DNA from: Marisa cornuarietis
Lineage: Eukaryota > Mollusca > Gastropoda > Architaenioglossa > Ampullariidae
Direction of reading: 5' to 3'
Assembly: GCA_004794655.1 (NCBI GenBank)
Contig: SMMW01000617.1
Coordinates: forward strand, 15,975,501-16,039,500
DNA length: 64,000 nt
Shown: piece after piece, positions 1-13,872 of the stretch
How positions within the stretch are numbered: the stretch's first letter is position 1
How the letters are laid out: each line of letters starts with the position of its first letter
Position numbers and translations under genes: made by a program
The notes under the pieces: generated by a model
Databases searched by the model: none
The model's input: the letters and a program-made list of their open reading frames with translations, nothing else
Told to the model about the DNA's origin: nothing

Positions 1-2475
1 TTCAAGCCCTCACAAAATAATAGTCTCCTCTCATACCACTTACAATAACCTCATTTGCTGACGTTTATTGATCACCTCTTCTTGGCTCTCGACAAGCTCA
101 CGGGGCACGACGCGTCGCTAGGCATTAGCTCGAGGGGTTGGGGTAGTGAGAATGGAGTTAGTCAAGCCATAGTTTTATTAAGGTCATACCTATTCGGTCA
201 AACACGAGTGAACAATTTTAGCAAAGTTTTTACTTGAAAGTTAAATAGAATTTTTGGTCAAACTTTCGTCCATATTTCTCCCGTTAAACCGAATGAAAAT
301 AAAAACGCACATTACGTTCTAAAGACTCCATTCGCAGCATCAACTAACGCCTCGAATTCAAAACTGTAAGAAAAACAGTTTTCAAGAAATGTGACTCAGA
401 GTATAGGGATCTACGTCAGCTTGGTGTGCAGATAGCCGCCTGCGGTATGACAAGCGAGGCTCAGAAAATGTCAGTGGTGTAGGAACACTGCTGTGCAGTT
501 TCAGAATGCAGACCACCTTGGCTTCAAATAATTTCCAGCTCATACGTATATGTCGTGTGTAACTGAGAAGACAGCTGTGGTGGGAGTATACTGCCCAAAC
601 TTCGGTGGCGTGCCATCAGCACAATGCATCATAGTGATAGATGGGGAAAAGCAACACGCTGTGCAAGAATACTAAAGTTTCTGAATAAAAACAAAACTTT
701 AGTACCCTAGTAGTTGCTGCTTATTGCTAGACTATTATGCCTTCTGTCTGCTCGGTGACCCCTGACCTCATCTCCTCCCACTGGTCAGTCAACGCTTCAC
801 ACGCCATGCTGATGTAACTTATTTTGCACTGGTACTGCAGGCTTTGTGATGTGTGTGTGTGCGCGCGCGCGAGCGCAAATTCACATCGTTAGTTTTATCC
901 TAACCAGTTTTCTGCAGTACTCATTTCGTATACGGAAAGACTTCTTTTGGTTAGTGAACTTTGGTTTAAAGCATTTGTATTGTATTTTTTATTATCCATT
1001 ATAACATTACCGGTGATTCCAAATGAAAATCAACATAGCAAATTCTAGTAAAACTTTGTCATCCCTGAGATCAACGTCATTTCATATGGCGAGCAGTGAT
1101 TGAGAGGGGGGGGGGAAATTGATGAAGAGATAAACAAAAGGACCTCAAATATAGACAGACTGGACCTGCAGCAATTCTTCATTCCACATTCACATCTGTT
1201 TCAAGATACCAACTCCATGCATGCCAATTACTGCTTTAGAGTTATATAACAAATATGTAGAACAGACAATACACGAATACAGCTTGAAAACCGATCACTC
1301 CCTGACTTAAGACATGCCTACTCCTGAAAGAAGTCGGCATTTAATCAGACATCTCTTGCAGCACCTAGCTAAAGTGAAAACACTCGGCTGCCGGTAAGTG
1401 TGTCGTCTGCTCAGTAATATGCTTGTTTCCTAAAAGTACATTACAGAAATATTTTATACGTTTATGGGGAAAGGAAAATTAAGACTTTCCACTCAAGAGA
1501 AAGTATATAATCACCCTCTTATTTACTTACTTTAATAGTTTCAAGACTATAAAAAGACACTGCTTGTTATCACTAAAACTATAAGTGTAGTCTGGAGGAT
1601 AAAAAGCGAAAACTGTCCGATTGAATATCATCGTGCCCCTAGTAAACAACAGCCATAGCTGACGGTGTAACACTAGAGTGACGTAATACCGATTTCCAGC
1701 TCTCGAGCAGGATTTAGAGCCACGCGCAGATTGCAGGTGCGAAACAGCTACATTGCTAATGAATGCTTTATAGATGGCTGCGAGCAAGACGCTGTAATTT
1801 ACAAACTCGATATATTTTGCCATTTTGCCAGTATCGACCGCAATCTCTAAAACAAAAAAGCGAACCATTGGGTAAGGGCTTTACCTCTGGTTATTACGAA
1901 CGTTTTGCTAAAGTTATTACGCATGATCATCCAGCTAACCAATGCCTACTGAGGTTTCTTCATTCTGGCCCTATTGCCCAGCTTGTTCACCGTGAAATCT
2001 GTCTAGCCACCAAAGGTGAAAACGACCCTAGTCAGCGCTCCACGGCCTTCATTACAGTGCCACTACCATTATTTACAAGTTCAAACAGAATCAGTCACGT
2101 CAATTTTGTCCCTTTTTTTATCACAGTAATCACTGTCTTTACATAATGGCCCCAATCCATCCGCACCAATTATCGACATCATTTCAGGCATTATCGACAT
2201 TATTTCTGCAGTGCACAATTAGCGTCGGTGATAAGTTCTTGGAAGCCACGACTTTAGCACCAAGTATTACAAAACCCCTTTTACCACAGGCTAACAGACA
2301 CACATGTCAACAAGAGTTCAGTTCTTACGGCATATTTCTGATCACAACAGTATCACCACACTTCTACAGAAAAACTGTAAACGAATGGAAGAAGGTTGTA
2401 GTACCCGAAGAAAACCCACGTTGACATAGGGAGAAGGAGCAATCTACACACAGTGGTCCCGGGCGGGAATCCGTT
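1..2475. other. No gene recognised
   Basis: Only short scattered ORFs without recognisable domains; a small GT/GC-rich run near 850-875. Nothing supported. Confidence 0.5.
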
Positions 2476-2477
2476 TA

Positions 2478-3578
2478 CAGTGAAACCTCTGTTTTCGTCG
2501 GTAATCCGTTCCAAGACAATCGGTGAAATCCGAAACCGACGAAACCACAGGAAAGTATTTCCATATAAATCGATTAATCCAGTTAATTCGTTCTAGACAC
2601 TGCAAAAAAACTGCCAAAAACACATTTTATAGAGAATAAATATGGTGTTTAAAATGAATATAAAAGACTAATGTAAAGAGCTGTTGGCTCTGGAAACTTT
2701 CTTAGGTTCCATTATGGAGATAAAAGGAAAGGGTTAACTTATTAGCAAGGGAAACGCCTAAGATGGACAATAAGATCTGAGCACATGCGATTTTATGTTA
2801 CGTGCGTTACATTCATTTTGAAACTGAAAAACACAAAATAAACAAATTACACAGAAGAATGTACACGCAGTAATCACTTGCCATAAAGTTTGGATTATAA
2901 GCCGCGACTTTTGTCCCCAGCTTTAAGCGCTGAGGCTTATACAACGATGTGGCTTGTTTGCGGATTTTTCTGGATTTTTTCAGATTACCATTATTTTTTC
3001 GAAGAGCTCCATGTTAAAGTGTTAACTGTTAACGTTGTTACTTGTTAACTTTTCACATTTTTAAATCAAAGCTGCATACACATGAAGCATTCAGATCAGC
3101 TGCTGAAGCACACACCCTCATGATACCGAAAACGAGACGAAATGCTAACGATGCACCTTTCCTGTTCTATATATTTGCGGCTTAAAAATCAGTGCGGCTT
3201 ATTTGTGAAAAAATGAAGGTTTTTTCTTTTTAAATAGTGGGTGCGGCTACAGCTGCGCGCAATGGACCGAAATTTACGGTACATGTAATTGTAGTATTAA
3301 CATTCGCAATCAATTTTTTTTTTAAAAGCACAAAACACTAGAAAGCCATGGAATTGTTTGGCTAGACACGCGGAGCGATGCTCACACAACGAAAAACAAC
3401 GCCAACTGAGCAGGAGAACGCGTGGGTCGCCCTTTGTTTTCGCAAAAATAGCAGCGAGGTCACGTGGGTACGCCGACGAAATCCGAGGCTGCGGATGAAA
3501 TCCTTTTATTTCGAGGAAAAAATCGACGAAAACTGAAAGTGACGATAACCGAAGTCAAGGAAAACCGAGGTTTGACTG
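2478..3578. mobile_element. pogo/Tigger-type MITE with TA target duplication
   Basis: The left end CAGTGAAACCTCTGTTTTC and the complement of the right end, CAGTCAAACCTCGGTTTTC, form inverted repeats, each flanked by TA (2476-2477, 3579-3580). This is the signature of Tc1/mariner-pogo elements. The element is about 1.1 kb with no transposase ORF. Part of its length is a nested insertion near 2879-3281. Confidence 0.75.
2879..3281. mobile_element. Element nested inside the pogo-type MITE
   Basis: This segment of about 400 bp has imperfect inverted ends (CCATAAAGTTTGGATTATAA against the complement of the right end, ACCGTAAATTTCGGTCCATT). It holds the repeated phrases GCGGCTTA/AAGCCGC typical of a widespread non-coding repeat. 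The borders are approximate and the superfamily is not assigned. Confidence 0.45.
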
Positions 3579-3579
3579 T

Positions 3580-6500
3580 ACATTTTCATTACTGTTATAA
3601 TAAAACAACCTTAAATGAGGGCTTACTTTTTTTTAAATATACTTATAGCGTCCATTTTATTAGGTTACTTTTTTTCCACTAGTTTCCCTACCGCACGTGC
3701 CTCACGATTAACGTGGGTTGCTGATGTGCCTGTTTTTCTCGTGAATGGATCGAGCTGTTCAGAGGGCTCCATAATGTGAATGTACGAGGTTGCCCTGCTG
3801 CGTTCCTTTTGTCGCCACCGGCGTGAAGACGGTTATTGCGTGCACGCACGCAAACGTGAAACGTTATCTCTTCAAGCGTGACCGCACTGTACGAACACCT
3901 CAACAAGCACAACTCACACCAGGCCTAAAACGCCTTGCTCAGTGTTGTTCCCCACAGTCTTCGCCGTACGTGAAGATTTTTAAAGCTTTAGTGGAATGCA
4001 GTCTTTTTCATTCTAATGACTGAACAGAGGTCAGTGCACGATACTTTATCTTCCAATCTGGGCAATCGTCCGTTCTCAAGACACGTGCCTACAAACATCA
4101 CTATGCAAGAGGTCAGACGTGACCTCTCTCCATAGATGCTAATTAACATATACCTAATTAGCATATGGTTTCAGCTTTTTCCCTGGTGAACCCTTGACAA
4201 CATAAGCGTATCCATGTGTAATCGTGACATCTTTGTTGCTGACCTTGACCTTGGGGATGTTTGTAGATATCGAGAACAAAAGGATGGAGGATATTCACCT
4301 AGATTTCTCGAAATAGCTCCTTGAACTGAGCGTTACTCAGACATTAGAAAAAAACTGTAGTCTATTAGCCCTTTAATGGTCATGGGGTAAAATTCGTGTA
4401 CAACCTGTAACCCACTGTCAGGAGGCTTAGTCTGTAAACGCGGACACAAGGCCGAATCAAGGCGTCAGTAATAGACCTTCCATGGTTTTTCTTCTTTTTT
4501 AAGGGGTGTCCAATGTGATTTTTTTCTCCTTTCTTTCCTTACTGGGAGAAATTGCAGTTTTTGCAACTGTTAATGTGAAATAAGGCAAAAAGGCTCCAAA
4601 TGTTTCAAGTTCGCGTTAGTTCTAGTAACTTAAAGAAGAGTTCGTCTGAAATATTTACAATTTTGACATCATCAGCCGTACAACGGCTACTACCCAGATG
4701 GTCATCAGAGACTGAATCCACGTCGATCAGGGAACACTCTTACGGGCCTGTCAAATGATAACTTTTGTCGTCCATACCGCACCGCCTGTGCCCGCCATAG
4801 ACTCTACCGATTGTCAGGAACCCTGCCGTAAACACTTAAGGCAGGCGCAAGCAACATTTGACAGCGTGGCAGATCCAGCTGCAAAAATGTTATCTCCACA
4901 AACCCCAATACCCAGCTCCTATTTTTAACCACGGTGAAACCTTCGCGAAAGCCAGTGGGACCTCTATCTTTCCAGTAAAATTCAGCGTCTGTGTCACAAA
5001 GCACGATGCGGCACTTATCGTGACCTACACAAAACATTAATAGTTTGGATCTGCCAACATGGCTTCACCTAGACGAAAAAGCTGTCTTCGTCGACGGAAA
5101 CGCGGAGGAAATCAGACCACTCTTGCCGGCCGCCCTATCCCATCATGCATAAGCTCCCATTTCACTGACCCAGTAGGCGCCACAGACTTCTTCCAGCTCA
5201 TAAGGGCAGCAACGTGAACATGCCATCGAAAGGACCTTTTGTACAATCTCAGACCAACCACCAGGCGGTGAAGTGATTACTGCACTTTACTGGAAGATAA
5301 TGTCAACTACTCTAAAGAGTTTTTGTTGGTGAACTCATTGCCTTAGCTTGTCTGCCCAGTTTCCACTAAATTTCACTCCTTTTGAAGTGTCAAGGCGCCC
5401 CTGAAACGTTCTAACGTTCAAAAACGCCCACTAGACAATTTTCCCCTGTGCCCTACTAAATCACTCTAATCGATGTTTTTCCCCTTCCCCATGTACCACA
5501 AATAGCTTACAATAAAGTCATAAAATGTTATGAACAAAAGGCGCTTTGTTTGAAAAAAAGGAACGAAAGTAGTTGGCGATGAGTTATAAGGATAAAGAAA
5601 CTCAGTGGTGATACGAAGAGTCAGGAATGCGTCGAAAAAAATATGGAGATGCGCAGATTTGCAGTGGATTATAGTCTCGTTGAAGGACTTTCTTAGCTGA
5701 ACACAAATAGTCGAGTATGAGAGTTTTGTGACTTTCTGGCCAGTTTTCAGAAGACTGTCATGTAAGAACAAATTCGCCATTGTCTCATATTCGACAATCT
5801 GTACTGAAAGAAAAACGCCCTTAACTATCCATCACCAGAAATGCGTTACAGTCATATCTTCCTTCTCGAAGGAAGCTGGCAGTGTCCCCACCAAATCCTG
5901 AATCAAAGAACTCTCTCATGTTGCCAGTTCTTATTGTGTCGTGTAAAAATACCTGCCGTAACCGTGTACTGTATCTGGATAAGGATCGTTAAGTATTCAT
6001 CACCCACAACGCGTTACAGATCATCCTTCTCAAACTTCCGGTCAGTCTCTGCTAGAATCAGAACCCACGTGTTCTCGCCACTCGCCCTCCTGTTCTGAAG
6101 TCAGCGTTACACCCCGGCATTTTTGCTGCACCGCCGAGATTCTTAACCTCTTGGCAGGTGTTCCTCTCTTTCCGCTCAGCACTTTCCTGGTGTCTTGAGC
6201 TTGCGTTTGGCATCCCCTCGGCCCCTAGCAAGATGCTGATAAGCCAAACTCAGTAATAATAAAATCAGTTGAGACGATGGCACATACATGCCAGAGGATG
6301 TGTGTTGGAGAGGAGAACGGGAGGGTGAAGCTTACTCCCACTGCCGTCTGTGAGACACACTACACGCTTTGTGTCACGTGAGCAGCATGCGATGCCAGTC
6401 CATACATAACGCCGGCACATCAACAAGGGAAGCCGTTAGCTGACGACTTATTGTGCACAAGCTGTTCTACGCCGGGGCTAACGATAAAGTTACTGGGGTA

Positions 6501-8354
6501 CACCTAGGGTGTCGGCGTAAATAAACTTCCGTTGCCCATCGCGTAGAAAATTACGTTAAGAAGGCTCCAAAATCACGCGGAAAAATTTGCCGAGGTCTAA
6601 AGATTAATATCGTCAATGTCTTTCATCAACTAATCGGCTTCGCTGCTTACGCCTGCCACTTCTAAAGGTTGCAGATGTTCTGGATCCATTGATATTTCTC
6701 TGCTTCTCTGGTGACAGTTTTTATTCGCGAAGTTCTTTATTCGACACTTTCTGATCGTCAATGGCAGTGGTTTAACCTATATTCTTTACAGTGTACAGCT
6801 TCAGATGTAACTTCTCGCAACCATCGTGTGTATGTGAAGAGCGATGGCGTCAAGACACTGTTGCGTGACATCCTTGTTTCTAATACTGCATGCACCTGTG
6901 TGCACGTACGGCACTTTAAGCTCGGCTGGTATTCAGGAAATGGCGCTTTATAAATATGATTCATTATTATTAAAAATATGGACGATTTTGATCTCGGGAA
7001 TCTCAAAAGGTACAAGAGTTTAGGAGAGAGACCTCGTCGTTTAAAGGACTATTGGGGTGCCATTTTGTTTTCTTAATGACTAAGTAAAGCGCAGCTCAAG
7101 ATACGCCTAGAAATATCACAATGCACAGAAAAGGGTCAAACTGGTGACATCACGACAAGCCTAATCAACAACTGCTCCCAACTCACCTTCTTGTTGAAGA
7201 CTTAACCACTGTAACGTATCTGATATTTGTGTTGTTAACGTCCTTCTGTATGTGGCGACATTTACATGGTAGGGCTGTATTTCGAGAACGGAAGGTGGTA
7301 GGAGGTATTCATCCAGAAATGGGAAAATAATATACAGATTTACCCAATCACTACAAAACAAAATTTGCAAGCCACTAGCCCTTTGATTAAGATATTGTGT
7401 AACAAAGTACTCGTCATCAAATGTCAGCGGCACAGCTTAATAACTTTTTATGCGTATAAAACTACTGCTTCTTGCTATCAGGGACCAAAAACCACGATAC
7501 TAATGCATCTACACTGATTTGCATATTTTTTCTCTGATAACTGATTGATGAAACCGCCGAATATGTTAACATGGTGCTCTTAAAACATTCCTGAACAACT
7601 TTAACTGAGAGTCTGAAAACGTAAAATTCTTTTAATTGGGGGAGGATGGGTCTTACAACCCCCTGCACTTTTACTGACGGGAATAAGATGAAAATTTCCT
7701 CAAATGCGCCGGTAAATGAGGCGGACACGTGGGCGGTCAGAGCTATCCAACAAAGATAAAAATCTCAAGAGCTCCATTTCCAGTTTATTCGTTTTGACGA
7801 AGACCCTCCAGCGATCCGGTCTTCTACATGTTTACGATTCCCAGGAACTGACATGGCAAGTCACTGGCACTTCCAGCGACGCATCTACCAGACCTTACAG
7901 TCCAGGAGAGTGTGGTGGTGGTGTGTGTGTGGGGGGGGGGGGAGTGTGGAATAGTACGCGAGGCTGCTGATGAAATCGTGTTGAAGCAGTTTCTTCGCCC
8001 TCCTCTGCATGAACTCGTCTGCGATGTTTCGCGCGCTTATTCCCGCCTCTCCCTCCCACTTCCAATCTGTGCGTGTCACGCCGCTCTGGGGAGTCTGCAA
8101 GCTGTGCCTTCTTCCCACGGCAAATATACCAATATACGTCCGTGAATGTACTTTATATAAAATGCAACCCCCCCCACCTTTAAAAATTTTTTTTTTTAAA
8201 TGGGCGAACGCAATTGCTCCCGTATGCCTGGGAAACAAGACCCCAAAGCACCCGTTCTGCGTGTTGTCCACAGTTCAGCTGCATAATTTTAGCGCACCCT
8301 TCTTGTTATATCATGACTGCAAATATTATTCTCGTTATTAAATTATTGTATTAA
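3580..8354. other. No gene recognised
   Basis: Short ORFs on both strands show no family motif or consistent splice structure. A poly-G run with GT repeats lies at 7915-7945. Confidence 0.45.
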
Positions 8355-8632
8355 ATTACAGTCCGCACAATGCTCGTCCTTCTTAACCCCGCCCCCTTCC
8401 CTCTTGCTACTTTACCCATCTTTCTCGCAGAATCACTATATTTTTCTGTTCCTGTTACTTGATGCCTTTTAATGTTTTCTGTTTCGTCAGTACTGTCGTT
8501 TTTCTTTCGTCCCCTTTGTTCTGTGTCTACTTAGTCCACGTCTCTTCCTCGTTTTAAGCGCTAAGAGCATGCTCTCTATGAGTGTGAATATGCGCTATAA
8601 AAATCTTCACTATTATTATTATTATTATTCAT
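8355..8632 (+). repeat. Dispersed repeat, copy 1, ending in (ATT)n
   Basis: About 275 bp nearly identical to 13029-13295. It ends with GCGCTATAAAAATCTTCACT followed by (ATT)n, an end typical of LINE/SINE 3' tails. Confidence 0.8.
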
Positions 8633-10492
8633 TTATGCCAATGTTTTGAACGTCTTTTTTAACATGTGTGACTGGGTGCGCTCTGTAAAATTTTTAATTT
8701 ATTGACAATATACATTCTTTAGTTTGACAATATATTCCCCGTTTTGCAACACTTCTGTGTTGTGATTATGATCACGTTTCTTTCATAAATAAGATCAACT
8801 ATAATGTCAACTATTTCAAGTATGTCAACTAAGTGTGTCTGGAAGGTGTTACAATTTTCCACATATTAAGATGATTTTAACGTGACCGCATAACTAACCT
8901 TTGGCTTATATAAAGCCCCTGTTGCCGGACTCTCAAACAAGTTATTCAGAGCGCCATATTGCCTCTGACTTCCACGGACGAATGATATAACCATAAGGTC
9001 TGTGAGCGGTATAACCAAAGACGACGTGGATTTGGTTCGTGACTGTGCGGGACACAATTACCGGCGTTAGATACTCACTCTCAAGACTGATTTTAAGTTG
9101 AAACCTTTGCGAATGATTATAAATGTAAGATTTCATGGAAAAAAACTATACCTTTGATAGCTTTTTTTTTTCTTGAGACCGAAAAAAGTTTCCATTCCTA
9201 CGCATAGACCGTGGAGTTATACTTAAATTGTACATCAATGACTCACAACATTCACTCCTCGCCTCTTCCCTTTTGTGCGAGTGGATTATGGGTAACAAAT
9301 ATCTCAGTGCCAGTAGGGCGCGCCAAGTGGAAGTAATGTGGTTTGGTAGGCGGCTGAGAATTAACCCGCACTAGGCAAACAGATGGCAAGAAAAATGACC
9401 ACTCGACCAAACTGCGCGCTTGACGCTCGACTCCTGGAACAGGCGACTGTTTACACAAGCATGTCAGCGAGAGTAGACGCGGGTAGGCGAAGATAGACAC
9501 GAGACAAGAAACGTGGTGGGTTTCTGCTGCTCGGGGAGGGGGGGGGCACACCTCCATCATTTGATGCTGCGCGTCTATCTGCGTGTGTGCGTGTAGCGGT
9601 GGAAGGAACGGGGGACTCGAGGACGGCGGGGGAGGTGGTGAGGCAGTGCCAAGTGAAGGCTAACACGTGGGCATCAGTGCGGCTACCCAAGCGACTTTAC
9701 AAAGCGGACAGAACTGTTTCTTTGTGGCCTTAGCAGACGACAGGAAATGCGGGAGCGTGGCGGGCTATTTCAGTTGGTACGCAAAAATAATGTAACGGAA
9801 ATCGCGTGGCTGTTCCAGATTGCTGGGGTCATGTCCAAGTAACGGCATCATTCATTTCATCCCAACTGCTCTATCATCAGTTAGTATTTACCTGGGGTGA
9901 GATCCTCTCTAAGAACGATAAGATAAATGAAAATCACTCTTGGCATGAAACAAGTCTACAACAGCTGTCTCCCATGCAAAAGCCAGAACCTGATCTTGGT
10001 TCCCAAAACTTCACAGCTATGAACCATGGTATTCATAATACACCAACCATGCATGTTTTAAATACTTTTCTTACATCTGTGGAAAATAGTAAATACTGCT
10101 CTTATTTTGACAGGCATTGAATTTAGTAACAGCACTTAGAGGAACCAAAAGAACAAAAATAAAGCACATTAAGTTTTTTTAAAATATTTCTTAGGATTAT
10201 TTAATTATTGCAATGAACAAATCGAAGATTGTAACCTTTGAAGCTGCTCCAGGTATTGTGTTAAGATTGAACACTGATTAATCAAACTAATCTAACCTGA
10301 CATTCTCCATATAAATTTCCAATGTAAGCATGTGTGTAAGACAGCTAGCAAGAAACAATAACTGACCATGAAACAAATAAAACAAACTTTTGGTATTCTC
10401 TTCAAAACTGGACCATTTAAAAAAAGAAATGCATATAAACTGCTGGGGGTGGGAGTGGGTATCAAATGAGAAATTATTATTGCAATTTCTGA

Positions 10493-10778
10493 TCACCCTG
10501 CCCTCACCTCTGTGGTAACAACTGTAAAAAAAAAGGTGTACAAAATAAAAAAAATCTTACAACATTTGTGCTAAAGATAAGAAGAATATGAGAAGTCTGC
10601 TTAGTGCAATAGCATTACACCCAATCAACTATAGAAAATCAGTGGTATAAAATGTATCACACAATTTTTAGCTTCAGGAGGAAAATGCATACATACCAGA
10701 TAAGGTTGAGCAAATTAAAGCTATGACGAGCAAAGTATCCATGACGGTGTTGATCACACTGTATGCCGCCTCTTTCAT
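10493..10778 (-). CDS. Candidate two-exon small membrane protein (36 residues), unrecognised
   Basis: A minus-strand ATG at 10778 opens MKEAAYSVINTVMDTLLVIA followed by more hydrophobic residues. The donor is TCTG|GTATG at 10697. A strong acceptor (a run of T, then ACAG) precedes 10521. Joining 10778-10697 to 10521-10493 gives 36 residues ending at TGA, with one predicted membrane segment at about 10-27. The upstream exon border at 10953 also follows a strong polypyrimidine-AG acceptor, and a donor-like CAGACG|GTAAGC lies near 11325. Three tiny ORFs precede the ATG in that exon. No family was recognised. It could be a genuine short protein, part of a non-coding RNA, or chance. Confidence 0.2.
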
Positions 10779-13028
10779 GTCTGTGTTCTTTGTGCACTGT
10801 CCGAATGTCTACACTTGAGCCATGAACTTCTATAGACACTTACACCTCACTCTCGCAATACACACAACTAAATAAGTTAACTCCATACAATTTCCCCCTT
10901 CTTTTCACACTGGTCGTCTGCAGCCTGCTGGTATCATCTCGCACTCTAAACACCTGAAATTTAAAAAAAAAAAGGTAAGCAGCTCTGTTATGTCTAAACA
11001 CTATGCCCAAGTTATGGTGTTCTGAAGACAGAAGCACATGTTCTAGTGATAACTCCGTGAACTTAAAACGTATTGTTAAATGAGTTTATTCTCATTTTGG
11101 CATTCACGGTTGCTATTTAAAAAAAAAATGCTGTGATATTGTATAAAACATCGGACTACCACACAAAATACTGTAATAAATACGCATTGCAGTAAAGACG
11201 CATCCAATAAATCAAATAAAGTACAAGTTAAAGCTGCCCAAAAGCGAACTGCATCCAAAGAATACTCACTTGTATCGTACCACACCACACCACCTCCTAC
11301 TTCGTCAATAAAAAGCTTTGCTTACCGTCTGCAGGCCGGCGAGACATCTATTTAAAGAAACATCTTCTAACGCCGTTTATTCAGTGTAACATGTATAAAT
11401 TCAATGTCTTAAATTGAAATATATTTTTAAAATGGATTGAAGCACTACTGCTAGTGGGAATATTATTTATAGCATGTTTACAGATGTGTATAAAAGTTAT
11501 TATAAAATTAACTGATAGGTGTCGGGAGTTAAACGTCGGTTAAGTGCACATGCTAGAACAGCCACATATCACTTTAGGCATTAAATAGCCTTTTCACACT
11601 ATTTTTTTTATAAACTTATGTTAAAGAAGTAGAAAAAACTACAAAGCTTGGTTAAAGATTGCTTTCAAATGCAAATTTAAACAGAAAGTAATCACTGGAG
11701 AGAGAAAAAAGTAGTTTAGTTTTGTCAAAGTAGGTCAGAAGTTGCTGCAAGTAGGCCATATACGTCACTTCCTTGGTTGGAGAGACGTGCAGACAAGCAT
11801 TTCCTGTAATGAAGGCTGCTATTCCAAGCTGTAAGTAGACATTTCAGTTGTTTTTGTCGATGTCAGAGTTGGTACCGTCTGTTAAACAGTACAATTTTCA
11901 GTCATTTAGATTAATAATAGTATCTCAAAGTCATTTGAAGGTTTCAAAGTACGATAAAGGATTTAAACGGTAGTTACTTGCTTTCACTAAGCCAAACCGG
12001 TGATACTGATAGTGTTATTTGCACTTGAAGCAGTGGTATTTTACCCTGATGTTTGGAGAGTAAGGTAGTGTTTGTGACCAAGCAGCCCCATCTCAAATAT
12101 TTCGGCTTTGAATTAAATTATAAAATACACTTTATTTATAAAATACAAACATCACCTAGTACATTACTAGTAGTTGTAACATATTGCCCTTGACATATCC
12201 CTTATCTAAACTACTATTTTTGTCTGCCTAGTTTCCTTTTTTGTCCCTTATACCGTGTAGCTGTTATTTTAATAAACAATATCTAAATTTGTTAAACTAC
12301 TACTGATACTAGAAGATTTGTTACGGTGGCATTGTATTTCAGGAAAAAAATGAAGGGGTTTTGAGGTTACTATTCTGTTTAAAAAAAAAAAAAAGCTTTA
12401 AGGCTCTTCTTAACCACACCAATATGGACGAATGTTTGATAGAAGCTTGGCAAGGTTTCTATGGGACGTTTATATAAAACTTTGTTACACTTGGTCTAAC
12501 ATTCATATAATTTATCACCTTTAGGATAATGTTTAAATTTTATTCTGAAAGGGCCAGCTGCTGGGTATTTATTTAAAGTTTGATGCACTGTATTGAAAAT
12601 TGATTTCAGAAGTATGGTGTATGTGTGCCGACAATGACTACAAGTAGACAAACATTGTTTGAACATGAGGTGAAATGTCCTGGAGTAAGATAGATAATTT
12701 TGTTGTATCATAATGCATCAGTACTGTACTACTTGAGTACCACTAAACTGATGTTAGGGCTTGAATAGACTTCCATTAATGTTTAAGACCTGCATTTATG
12801 TGGATACATCTTCATGCGCATTAATTATACATACATTATGTACCTTTTCACATGCTAACCATGTCTTTCATGTATACATGTATATTTACATAGTGTTTTA
12901 TAGTCTTTATAAAGATCACTATTATACAAAGCTCTTTATAAAGGCACACATGCATTTCTCTCACCCCTTGCCCCACCCTTTATCTTTTTTTATTTCACAG
13001 TTCGCCACCAATTCCTTGAGCATTACTC

Positions 13029-13295
13029 CTAACACAGTCCACAATGCTAGTCCTTCTTAACCCCCCGCCTTTGCTCTTGCTACTTTACCCATCTTTCTCG
13101 CAGAATCACTATATTTCTCTGTTCCTGTTACTTGATGCCTTTTGTTTTCTGTTTCGTCAGTACTGTCGTTTTCTTTCGTCCCCTTTGTTCTGTATCTACT
13201 TAGTCCACGTCTCTTCGTCGTTTTAAGCGCTAAGAGCATGCTCTCTATGAGTGTGAATATGCGCTATAAAAATCTTCACTATTATTATTATTACT
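13029..13295 (+). repeat. Dispersed repeat, copy 2, ending in (ATT)n
   Basis: Shares CCTTCTTAACCC, GCTACTTTACCCATCTTTCT, ACTTGATGCCTTTT and AGCGCTAAGAGCATGCTCTC with 8355-8632 in the same orientation, about 4.7 kb apart. Small indels separate the copies. Confidence 0.8.
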
Positions 13296-13602
13296 TCATA
13301 AGGTAAGGTTATTTTGAGGGGAGATAACTCCACATAATGACATTGGTCTCTTCACTGTTTTAGTATTTTTTTCTCTCCCCTTCAAAACAAAAGGGAGACT
13401 CCAAAGAGAATCCAAATGTTTTGAGCCTTTTTTTGGAATTGTAAACGTTAAGGAATGTTCTGTTTGGAGACTGGCTTCAAGGAGGAACTCTAGAAAAATA
13501 ATAGACTCATGCCACATAACATATGATATCTTTTGTCTATATTGAAAAGCCTATGAAAGAAGTATGATGTTATTCAAAGTCAAAATGCCTTTAGTCCTGA
13601 CT

Positions 13603-13872
13603 GGGGAAGCGGATGGCCGAGTGGTTAGAGCGCTGGCTTCCGAACCGAGAGCGCGCTGGTTCAATTCCCGATAAGCGCAGCAAACTTCCCCCAGTTGACC
13701 CAGCTGACGGGAATGGGTACCTGACTCCTTAGAGGGTTGGGGAAGGTAAGGCAGCGAGGGAGAGGAGATTGGCACCACCCTCATGTAAAAGCTGGCCCCG
13801 AGAAAAGTGGGGTCTCTAACACCTCACTCCCCTACGACCTGAAAAGGTTATGGGATGACCTTTACCTTTACC
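13603..13872 (+). repeat. tRNA-derived SINE, full-looking copy
   Basis: The tRNA-like head has a polymerase III A box TGGCCGAGTGG and a B box GGTTCAATTCC, but no pairing acceptor stem. A body of about 200 bp follows (GGGAAGGTAAGGCAGCGAG, GAGAAAAGTGGGGTCTCTAA). The end is a short TTTACCTTTACC tail. Partial relatives occur at 44.4, 49.0 and 56.0 kb. Confidence 0.8.

Noticed and set aside
9252..10120. ORFs of about 100 codons on both strands
   Set aside because: No recognisable domain, no consistent splice sites, and overlapping in opposite strands.
13603..13690. A functional tRNA gene
   Set aside because: A and B boxes are good but the acceptor stem does not pair, and the sequence continues into a SINE body with a short tandem tail.
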